Part shown: piece by piece, positions 6,296-11,115 of the stretch
Layout: each line of letters begins with the position of its first letter
Position numbering within the stretch: position 1 is the stretch's first letter
NCBI GenBank assembly: GCA_026989405.1
Contig: JALSJL010000413.1
Span: forward strand, 1-11,115
DNA length: 11,115 nucleotides
Source of the DNA: Marinosulfonomonas sp.
GTDB taxonomy: Bacteria; Pseudomonadota; Alphaproteobacteria; Rhodobacterales; Rhodobacteraceae
Direction of reading: 5' to 3'
Program-made: the position numbers and the translations under genes
The notes under the pieces: generated by a model
Told to the model about the DNA's origin: nothing
Databases searched by the model: none
Seen by the model: only the letters and a program-made list of their open reading frames with translations

Positions 6296-7037
6296 GCGGC
6301 GAACGTCCACCAAGTTGGGCAAAAAGGCTGTCTTCATCCGAATTGTCGAAAAACGGGACGTTTTCCGGGGGCGACATGTCGGGCAGCCGGGCGGCGACCT
6401 CGGCCAGAACGACCTCGGTTATGAACGGCAGATCGAAGCCACGCGCGTCGTCCAGGCGTATCCATTGCAAATGGGCCAGCTCATCGGTGGCCGCGCCGAA
6501 GTCATCGAGCTCGGTCGCAATGGCCGCGGCATCGGCCAGAAAAAACCTGGCATCAAAGCGTCGCGGCCGGCCGGCCGGAGTGATTGCGCGAAAAACAAAG
6601 CGAAGAGCGCCGGCCGCGGGCACATGGCCGGTTGCTGCGAAGCTTGCCCAGTCAGGTGGCACCTGGCCGCGCCATGTTCCGGGCTTGCCAAGGATCAGAC
6701 CCGCTTCCTCCCACAGTTCGCGGATCGCGGCTGCCGCCAGCATTGTGGGGGTTGCGGTCGAGGCGGGCCGCCGGGCCAGTTCAAGGTGCGAGGCGCAGGG
6801 GCGCGGGATGTGTTCAGCAAGCGCCACGCGCCCGTCATCCTGATCCACGGCGCCGCCGGGAAAAACGAACTTGTTGGGCATGAAGGCGGCACCCGACCCG
6901 CGCTGGCCCATCAATACCCGCGGGTTCTCGGCGGGGTCGCGCACCAGAATAACGGTTGCGGCATCTCTGATCGCAACGTCGCTCACCGTGCCGCTGGCCC
7001 GGGTGGTTTGCTCAGATGGTTGGCTGGTCGAAGCCAT
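6288..7037 (-). CDS. NUDIX hydrolase with interrupted Nudix box
   Basis: A 249-residue protein. The Nudix signature is split: FPGGAVD (59-65) is followed by about 40 residues before the helix AIRELWEEAGLIL (104-116), which carries the REXXEEXG metal and catalytic core. This spacing resembles the NUDT19/RP2-like branch, where the classic GX5EX7REUXEEXGU is expanded. NUDIX enzymes cleave nucleoside diphosphates linked to another group X; the branch includes CoA-pyrophosphatase-like members, so acyl-CoA or NADH-type substrates are possible. The ATG at 7037 lies inside the DUF983 gene (26-base overlap) without a strong ribosome binding site, suggesting translational coupling. A GTG around residue 18 is an alternative start. 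The first 20 residues are polar and look disordered. Confidence 0.85.
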   Translation of the reverse strand: MASTSQPSEQTTRASGTVSDVAIRDAATVILVRDPAENPRVLMGQRGSGAAFMPNKFVFPGGAVDQDDGRVALAEHIPRPCASHLELARRPASTATPTMLAAAAIRELWEEAGLILGKPGTWRGQVPPDWASFAATGHVPAAGALRFVFRAITPAGRPRRFDARFFLADAAAIATELDDFGAATDELAHLQWIRLDDARGFDLPFITEVVLAEVAARLPDMSPPENVPFFDNSDEDSLFAQLGGRSPLR

Positions 7038-7404
7038 ACATTCGTTTCGCCCATTGAATCCCCACGATCATACCCTTCAGCCTTGGCAACAGATAAAGCG
7101 ACAACGCAACGCAGCCAATGGTGAAAATGGTCGCCAGGATCAGGGGGTCGGGGCGAAACTCGATGAAGGCCCACATCAAGGTCGGGGCCATGATGTGACC
7201 GACGATCAGGATCGTCAGATAGGCCGGGCCATCGTCGGCGCGGTGGTGGCACAGTTCTTCGCCGCACACCGGGCATGCATCGCGGACCTTCAGGTAGCCG
7301 CTGAGCAGGGGGCCTGAACCGCAATTCGGGCAGCGCCGACGCCAGCCGCGCCACATTGCCGGGCGCAGCTCCCGCTCATCGGTCAGGTTTTCTTGATTGG
7401 GCAT
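7012..7404 (-). CDS. DUF983 family membrane protein
   Basis: A 130-residue protein with an N-terminal zinc ribbon: Cys25 and Cys28 in CPNCG and Cys44 and Cys47 in CPVCG. Two membrane helices follow, at about 61-82 and 87-108. The motif HHRADDGPAYLTILIVGH between ribbon and first helix is the hallmark of DUF983. Its biochemical role is unknown to me. The gene overlaps the NUDIX start by 26 bases, so the two form one transcription unit. Its ATG has no strong ribosome binding site. It is divergent from the sigma-factor locus across 332 bases. Confidence 0.88.
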   Translation of the reverse strand: MPNQENLTDERELRPAMWRGWRRRCPNCGSGPLLSGYLKVRDACPVCGEELCHHRADDGPAYLTILIVGHIMAPTLMWAFIEFRPDPLILATIFTIGCVALSLYLLPRLKGMIVGIQWAKRMYGFDQPTI

Positions 7405-7649
7405 TTTTCGGTCCGGTTACAGGCTTTGAAAGACAACCTAGTCTGCTCATTGCCGGTTGGAAGGCCGCAGTTTGTCCTTGCGTCCCGATGTCGCAAAGCA
7501 AACCCGCGCGCTGAAGTTTTTCGACGGGAATTCGCGGGTGTCACGTTTGAACAGACACAGGGGCCGGGACAACCCGGCTCAGGATGGCAGGAAACGCGGG
7601 GCGCGCGCGCCGAGGGCGGACCTCGCAAGGCAACGGCAGGAGTGACTGA
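7405..7649 (+). other. Non-coding divergent region and 5' leader of the sigma-factor locus
   Basis: No gene with good coding signal is seen between the DUF983 start and the small ORF at 7650. It contains an inverted repeat GTGTC (7538-7542)/GACAC (7554-7558), which is operator-like but short. An AT-richer patch around 7511-7535 (TGAAGTTTTTCG and GGGAATTC) might hold a promoter, possibly one read by the sigma factor itself; I cannot assign -35 and -10 elements. A 21-codon Arg-rich frame, 7584-7649, ends in TGA directly against the ATG at 7650, but it has no proper ribosome binding site. A strong hairpin at 7561-7580 is listed separately. Confidence 0.4.
7561..7580 (+). promoter_or_regulatory. 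GC-rich hairpin in the sigma-factor leader
   Basis: GGGCCGGG (7561-7568) pairs with CCCGGCTC (7573-7580) over eight positions, one of them a G-T wobble, around the four-base loop ACAA. No T-run follows, so this is not a typical terminator. It would be a stable stem in the leader RNA about 70 bases upstream of the leader ORF. Confidence 0.5.
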
Positions 7650-7724
7650 ATGGCGCGGTATCTGAAGAGCTTTCCGGGACGTCCGGCAAGCCCGTATTTG
7701 CGTAGCCCGCATGCTTCGGGCTAG
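7650..7724 (+). CDS. Putative 24-residue leader peptide upstream of the sigma factor
   Basis: ATG at 7650 is preceded by AGGAG (7638-7642) with a seven-base spacer, the best-placed ribosome binding site in the whole sigma locus. The frame runs 24 codons to TAG at 7722-7724, only 12 bases before the sigma-factor ATG. The peptide begins MARYLKSFPGR and is rich in Pro (residues 9, 12, 15 and 20), Ser and Arg, with no membrane segment. There is no homopolymeric codon run as in amino-acid attenuators. A stem-loop overlaps its last seven codons and the first two bases of its stop. I infer a cis-acting leader or coupling ORF, not a product with its own function. Translation has not been shown. Confidence 0.45.
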   Translation: MARYLKSFPGRPASPYLRSPHASG

Positions 7725-7734
7725 TTCTGGCGGG
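7703..7734 (+). promoter_or_regulatory. Alternative hairpins between leader ORF and sigma-factor start
   Basis: Hairpin A pairs TAGCCCG (7703-7709) with CGGGCTA (7717-7723), seven perfect pairs around a seven-base loop. Hairpin B pairs CCCGC (7706-7710) with GCGGG (7730-7734). The second arm of B is the only ribosome-binding-like sequence before the sigma-factor ATG at 7737. A and B share bases and exclude each other. A would leave the site free and B would mask it, and a ribosome on the leader ORF would disturb either. The switch is inference from base pairing. Confidence 0.4.
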
Positions 7735-7736
7735 TC

Positions 7737-8339
7737 ATGTCAATACCAATCGTCGCCACTTCGGAGCTATCGGACGCAGCCCTTCTGGCGGCCTACGGAG
7801 AGGGTGACACGATGGCCGCCCGAGTGTTGACCGAACGGGTGTGCCCTCGATTGCTGGGTTATGCCGGGCGCATGTTGAATGACTGGAATGAGGCCGAAGA
7901 CGTGGTTCAGGAAGCGATGTTGCGCTTGTGGAAAGTCGCGCCAGACTGGCGAACAGGGGAAGCCAAGGTAAGCACATGGCTGTTTCGTGTGGTTTCGAAC
8001 CTGTGCACGGACAGGCTGCGCGCGCGCCGGAATTCCAACCGGAACATCAGCCTTGAAACGGTGGCCGAGCCGCCGGACCCCGCCCGGCCCGCGCTGGCCG
8101 AAATCGTTCATTCACAACGGCTTGCCGCATTGCACGATGCGCTGTCGCGACTGCCCGAACGCCAGCGCCAGGCGGTCATCCTGCGCCATATCGAAGGGCT
8201 GACGAACCCCGAGATCGGCGACATCATGGGGATTGGGACCGAAGCCGTTGAAAGCTTGACGGCACGGGGCAAGCGTGGCCTGGCAAACCTGTTGGCGGGA
8301 CGGCAAAAGGATCTGGGATATGAAGATGACGGAACCTGA
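7737..8339 (+). CDS. ECF-like RNA polymerase sigma factor
   Basis: A 200-residue sigma-70 family protein with only regions 2 and 4, as in ECF sigma factors. Region 2 spans about 28-98 and holds NEAEDVVQEAMLRLWK (51-66, region 2.2, core RNA polymerase binding) and VSTWLFRVVSNLCTDRLRARR (78-98, regions 2.3-2.4). Region 4 spans about 133-185 with LPERQRQAVILRHIEGLTNPEIGDIMG and the recognition helix ESLTARGKRGLANLL. The ATG at 7737 has only GGCGGG two bases away, a poor ribosome binding site, so expression may depend on the small ORF ending 12 bases upstream. Its 3' end overlaps the next gene, a likely membrane anti-sigma factor. A CnrX-like sensor follows. The three genes probably form one operon controlling an envelope response. 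Confidence 0.88.
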   Translation: MSIPIVATSELSDAALLAAYGEGDTMAARVLTERVCPRLLGYAGRMLNDWNEAEDVVQEAMLRLWKVAPDWRTGEAKVSTWLFRVVSNLCTDRLRARRNSNRNISLETVAEPPDPARPALAEIVHSQRLAALHDALSRLPERQRQAVILRHIEGLTNPEIGDIMGIGTEAVESLTARGKRGLANLLAGRQKDLGYEDDGT

Positions 8340-8691
8340 AAAGTCCACGGAACCGGATATTGACGCGCTTCTGGCGGAATGCGCGCGGGTGGAAATCCGC
8401 CCGCCTGCGGCGCTGGTGGACCGGATCGTTCGCGCATCTGTCCTGGCAGCCGGGCATCGGGGCCGGTCCCGCGGTGCGACCGGACGCGGCCGCCTGGGCA
8501 GGTTATACGCCGAACTGGGCGGTTGGCCGATGGCCGCCGGACTGGTCGGCATTGCCATCGTGGGGGGCTGGCTGGGGTTTTCTCCGCCGGGCTTTCTGGA
8601 TGTGCTGGCAGACGGGTTGCTGTTCGGCAGCAATGGGGTGGAGCCGGCGGACCTGATGATTTCGCTGGACAACGTGTTGGGGGCAAGCTGA
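8326..8691 (+). CDS. Small single-pass membrane protein, candidate anti-sigma factor
   Basis: A 121-residue protein. I choose the ATG at 8326 because GGGA (8315-8318) is then seven bases away; the in-frame ATG at 8320 leaves one base. It overlaps the end of the sigma gene by 14 bases. Residues about 1-66 are polar with an amphipathic helix (DIDALLAECARVEIRPPAALVDRIVRA) and a basic stretch. One membrane helix follows (about 69-88, MAAGLVGIAIVGGWLGF) and then a short periplasmic tail of about 35 residues. This N-in topology and its place between a sigma factor and a CnrX-like sensor match CnrY-type anti-sigma factors. I see no direct sequence similarity to CnrY and no zinc-binding HxxxCxxC anti-sigma motif, so the role rests on topology and context. 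Confidence 0.62.
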   Translation: MTEPEKSTEPDIDALLAECARVEIRPPAALVDRIVRASVLAAGHRGRSRGATGRGRLGRLYAELGGWPMAAGLVGIAIVGGWLGFSPPGFLDVLADGLLFGSNGVEPADLMISLDNVLGAS

Positions 8692-8694
8692 ACC

Positions 8695-9204
8695 ATGGAA
8701 GATGACAGGAGCCCAACCGGGCAGAAAAACGGGCGCGCATCCGGCGGGCGGGTGCTCTTGTTCGTTTCGCTGGCGTTGAACCTGCTGATCGCCGGCGCGG
8801 TTGTCGGCGCTTTGCTGCAACGCGCCGACAGCAGGCCCCCCGCCGCTGACAATGCGGGAATTGCCTTGCGCGACCTGGGCTATGGGGCCTTTGGCCGGGC
8901 GCTGAGCAAGCCGGACAGGAAAGAACTGTCGCGGGCGATCCGTCAGAGCGCGCGCGAATTTTCCGCCAATCGGCGTGAAATCCGCGCACAGACCCGGTTG
9001 ATGCTGAAGGCCTTGCAGGCTGATCCCTACGATCCGGCCCGGGTGCGTGACATTGCGCAGAACCTGCAGGCCCGGCTTGCCGAGCGCCAGCAGATCGCGC
9101 AGCAGTTGTTGTTGGGCCACATCAATCAGATGACGCCAGAAGAACGCAAGGTCTATGTGCGCCGGCTGGAAAGACTTCTGAAACCGGAACGAAACCGGCA
9201 ATAA
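8695..9204 (+). CDS. Periplasmic heavy-metal-sensor-like protein (CnrX/Spy-type)
   Basis: A 169-residue protein: a polar N-terminus, one membrane helix (about 19-42) and a helical periplasmic domain rich in Arg, Gln and Glu. The end HINQMTPEERKVYVRRLERLL (142-162) is the LTPEQR-like motif of the Metal_resist/Spy/CpxP/CnrX group. His142-xxx-Met146 has the same spacing as the C-terminal metal ligands of Cupriavidus CnrX. The N-terminal HxxxH and Glu ligands of CnrX are absent; His142 is the only histidine. So it may sense something other than nickel or cobalt, for example unfolded envelope protein. The ATG is three bases after the previous stop, which shows translational coupling. Confidence 0.75.
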   Translation: MEDDRSPTGQKNGRASGGRVLLFVSLALNLLIAGAVVGALLQRADSRPPAADNAGIALRDLGYGAFGRALSKPDRKELSRAIRQSAREFSANRREIRAQTRLMLKALQADPYDPARVRDIAQNLQARLAERQQIAQQLLLGHINQMTPEERKVYVRRLERLLKPERNRQ

Positions 9205-9206
9205 CG

Positions 9207-9234
9207 GCCGCGCCAGGCGCAGCGGTTGCGCGGC
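9207..9234. terminator. GC-rich hairpin between convergent genes, candidate bidirectional terminator
   Basis: GCCGCGC (9207-9213) and GCGCGGC (9228-9234) are perfect complements around a 14-base loop. The stem fills almost the whole 30-base gap between the sensor stop (9204) and the PleD-like stop (9235). It has no T-run on either strand, so termination efficiency is uncertain. Confidence 0.4.
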
Positions 9235-10623
9235 TCATGCCGCCGTTCGGTCGAACATCACCTGGTTTCGTCCGGTCGATTTGGCGCCAAGCAACGCCTG
9301 ATCTGCTTGATCGACCATGCGTTCGACCTGAACCACATCACCATGCCCGCGCCCCCAGACCGATACCCCGATGCTTGCCGTGACTCGAATCGGCGAATGC
9401 CCGTTTCCTATGTCGATCGGCTGGCCGCTTGTGGCCATACGCAGGCGTTCGGCGGCACTGCGCGCCGTCGCAAGGTCGGTGTCCGGCAACACGACAAGAA
9501 ACTCTTCGCCCCCGATGCGGGCGACAAGATCTGCGGCGCGGATATTGGACTTCAGGCGCTGGGCGATTGTTTTCAGAACCAGGTCGCCGGCGGCATGCCC
9601 GTAGGTGTCGTTGATTCGTTTGAAGTGGTCGAGGTCCAGCACCATGACCGCAAACGGGGTGTCCGTCCGGTCGGAATTCTGTGCAACCCGCTTGAGATGT
9701 GGCAGCGCATAGCGTCGGTTGAACAGGCCGGTCAGGGTGTCTGTAACCGCCATCCGCATGCTGTTTTCCATCATGTTGCGAAGATGATCCGAATCGAGTT
9801 TTCGTGTGAGCTGGCGCGAAAGGCGAAAGGCTGTTTCCGCATCTGAAGTGGCGGTCGTGATCACTTCGTTGGCCCCCATGTCCAGTGCCGCAATGGCCGC
9901 GGATTGCTCTTGTGTCGGCACGATCATGACGATCGCGGCATGGCGCGTGGCGGCCCGGCTGCGCAGTTCGGCCACCAGGTTCGTGGCTTCGGGGCTGCCG
10001 ATGTCCGGGGCCGGCAGCACGATGAGATCCGGCTTGAGGCCCTCTTCGGAGGTTTCATCCAGAATGCTGTCTCGGGAACTGAGCTTGACCACGCACGAAC
10101 TGAGCGCGCGAAGCGGTTCCTGCCAGTCTGGCGCCTGGTTGCCGTCAGCGCCTGCCGCCAGCACGACGCCCTGCCTGTAGAAGGCTGCATTTGCGTCTTG
10201 AAAGCCGAGTTCCATGGCGGTCATGCTTCGCATGCGGCGTTCATGCTCGATTGCGCTGGTGCGCAAGACATTTCGCACGCAGGCGAGCAGCCAGGGCTTG
10301 CTGATGGGGGTGCACAGCACATCATCCGCGCCGGCATTCAGCGCGGCCAGTCGATCCGCCGCGCTATAGGCGGTTGCCAGGATCAAGACCGGAATGGTCG
10401 ACGTCTCGGTGCCGGATTTCAGGTCAATGCAATAGTCAACTGCGCGGTCATTTTCGAAGGCGCTATCCAGAATGATCAGTTCGGGCCGCTCGCGTGCGGC
10501 CATTTCAAGCAGCTCGCTCCCGGTTGTCGCCTGAAGGACATCGTAGGACGCGGTGGAAAGGTTGACCTTCAACACAATACGGCCGGTCGACGAATTGTTA
10601 GCGATGAGCACGCGCCCGGCCAT
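9235..10623 (-). CDS. pleD: PleD-like response regulator / diguanylate cyclase
   Basis: A 462-residue protein with REC-REC-GGDEF architecture, like Caulobacter PleD (454 residues), which makes cyclic di-GMP from GTP. I start at the ATG at 10623, with GAGAGG just upstream; an in-frame TTG at 10635 is less likely. REC1 (about 1-120) keeps Asp53 at the phosphoacceptor position, Thr84 and Lys109, but has Asn9-Asn10 where the Mg-binding Asp-Asp pair is normal. REC2 (about 155-275) shows PDLIVLPAPD without a phosphoacceptor, as in PleD. The GGDEF domain has DxLTGLFNRR (295-304), the nucleotide-binding DLDHFKRIND and GGEEF at 371-375. RAAD (362-365), five residues before it, is the RxxD product-inhibition site. 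The cyclase should be active; control by phosphorylation is doubtful. Confidence 0.9.
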   Translation of the reverse strand: MAGRVLIANNSSTGRIVLKVNLSTASYDVLQATTGSELLEMAARERPELIILDSAFENDRAVDYCIDLKSGTETSTIPVLILATAYSAADRLAALNAGADDVLCTPISKPWLLACVRNVLRTSAIEHERRMRSMTAMELGFQDANAAFYRQGVVLAAGADGNQAPDWQEPLRALSSCVVKLSSRDSILDETSEEGLKPDLIVLPAPDIGSPEATNLVAELRSRAATRHAAIVMIVPTQEQSAAIAALDMGANEVITTATSDAETAFRLSRQLTRKLDSDHLRNMMENSMRMAVTDTLTGLFNRRYALPHLKRVAQNSDRTDTPFAVMVLDLDHFKRINDTYGHAAGDLVLKTIAQRLKSNIRAADLVARIGGEEFLVVLPDTDLATARSAAERLRMATSGQPIDIGNGHSPIRVTASIGVSVWGRGHGDVVQVERMVDQADQALLGAKSTGRNQVMFDRTAA

Positions 10624-10682
10624 GAAACCTCTCAATATTTAATTGCATTGTGTTCGTGCCGGTGACTATTCGTTGAGAGAGG

Positions 10683-10697
10683 TTAAGAATTTGTTGA
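10683..10697. promoter_or_regulatory. Near-match CtrA binding site
   Basis: TTAA (10683-10686), seven bases, then TTGA (10694-10697) differs by one base from the CtrA consensus TTAA-N7-TTAA. It lies between the PleD-like start (10623) and the DUF3572 start (10720). CtrA controls motility and cyclic-di-GMP genes in Rhodobacterales, which makes the place fitting, but such a degenerate site can occur by chance. Confidence 0.3.
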
Positions 10698-10719
10698 AAT
10701 GGGTGAAAGGGGGTCGTCC

Positions 10720-10998
10720 ATGCGGCGGGAACTTGCCGAAACCATCGCGCTGCAGGCCTTGGCCTGGCTTGCCGGCAATGACGAGTTGCTGCCGGTCTTC
10801 ATGGGGGCAACCGGGGCCGGCGTCAGCGACCTGAAGACCCGCGCCACCGAGCCCGAGTTCATCGGTTCAGTGCTGGATTTCATCATGATGGACGATGCCT
10901 GGGTCATGGAATTCTGCGAGGCTCACGGGCTTGCCTGTGACATGCCGCAGCAGGCCCGGTCTGCATTGCCCGGCGGTGAAATGGTCAACTGGACCTGA
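10720..10998 (+). CDS. DUF3572 family protein
   Basis: A 92-residue acidic, probably cytoplasmic protein. I choose the ATG at 10720, which has AGGGGG (10708-10713) six bases away; the upstream in-frame ATG at 10699 has no ribosome binding site. The start MRRELAETIALQALAWLAGNDE, the central LDFIMMDDAWVMEFCEAHGL and the end ALPGGEMVNWT match DUF3572, a short alphaproteobacterial family without known function. I recall it often beside pleD, and here too it is divergent from it, which hints at a shared regulatory context. Confidence 0.85.
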   Translation: MRRELAETIALQALAWLAGNDELLPVFMGATGAGVSDLKTRATEPEFIGSVLDFIMMDDAWVMEFCEAHGLACDMPQQARSALPGGEMVNWT

Positions 10999-11065
10999 CC
11001 GCGCGTTGATCCGTGGGCGGGTGGCCGTCGCCTTTGGAAGCCCGCCAAAAAACCCGGCGCCGTGG

Positions 11066-11115
11066 CTACAGGTCGATTTCGATCACACCGTCCCTTTGCG
11101 CGGCGCGGGACGGTG
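11066..11115 (-). CDS. C-terminal end of an unidentified minus-strand gene
   Basis: The last 50 bases, read on the minus strand, are open in one frame for 15 codons ending in ...RDGVIEIDL and TAG (11068-11066). The alternating hydrophobic/acidic end looks like a natural protein terminus. It is too short to name a family, and its reality depends on sequence beyond the window. Confidence 0.4.
   Translation of the reverse strand, partial: PSRAAQRDGVIEIDL

Noticed and set aside
7393..7665. Plus-strand 90-codon frame in the DUF983/sigma intergenic region
   Set aside because: No ribosome binding site and no recognisable domain. It runs through the GC hairpin and overlaps the better-supported leader ORF in another frame.
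9904..10665. Long plus-strand frame opposite the PleD-like gene
   Set aside because: It is a high-GC shadow of the clearly recognisable REC-REC-GGDEF protein on the other strand.
11014..11057. GGCGGG/CCCGCC inverted repeat with an A-run near the right edge
   Set aside because: The pairing is only six bases with a loop of about 20. On the minus strand the T-run comes before the stem, not after it, so it does not form a standard terminator in either direction.

Overview
This window looks like a chromosomal segment of a Rhodobacterales (roseobacter-type) alphaproteobacterium. GC content is high by eye. The gene set is typical of that order: a YcaD-like MFS transporter, an ImuA-like protein, DUF983, DUF3572, a three-gene sigma-factor locus and a PleD-like diguanylate cyclase. 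The SOS box has the alphaproteobacterial direct-repeat form GTTC-N7-GTTC. I see no phage, transposase, CRISPR, tRNA or rRNA. These calls come from reading the sequence and recalling families; no database search was run.

Layout. Positions 1-571 (minus) are the N-terminal part of an MFS transporter cut by the window edge. Divergent from it, 716-1552 encodes a membrane-anchored ClpP/crotonase-fold-like periplasmic protein. Its 3' end overlaps tail-to-tail with a stand-alone ImuA-like gene (minus, 1471-2169). A LexA-type box at 2186-2200 lies between that gene's start and the divergent DsrE-family periplasmic protein (2272-2703). A Tas-like aldo/keto reductase follows (2766-3809), preceded by a 10-bp-stem hairpin that covers its ribosome binding site. 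A two-hairpin intergenic repeat starts at its stop codon (3809-3911). Next are a Cys-rich lipoprotein (3955-4311), a TTG-initiated fatty acid desaturase (4460-5365) preceded by a long imperfect palindrome, and an EamA-type transporter (5387-6295). On the minus strand a DUF983 protein and a NUDIX hydrolase form an overlapping pair (7404-6288).

The most interesting part is 7405-9204. A structured leader with a GC-rich hairpin and an unlisted 24-codon leader ORF with a near-ideal ribosome binding site (7650-7724) precedes an ECF-like sigma factor (7737-8339). The sigma factor is followed by a small single-pass membrane protein (8326-8691) and a CnrX/Spy-like periplasmic sensor (8695-9204). The topology resembles the Cupriavidus CnrH/CnrY/CnrX circuit: sigma factor, membrane anti-sigma, periplasmic sensor. 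Only one His-xxx-Met pair of the expected metal ligands is visible, so the signal may not be a metal. Two mutually exclusive hairpins at the end of the leader ORF could couple leader translation to sigma-factor synthesis.

The right end carries a PleD-like response regulator/diguanylate cyclase (minus, 9235-10623). Its GGEEF site and RxxD inhibitory site are intact, but its first receiver domain has Asn-Asn where the metal-binding Asp-Asp pair is expected. Divergent from it is a DUF3572 protein (10720-10998), with a near-match CtrA site between them. The last 50 bases hold the C-terminus of another minus-strand gene.
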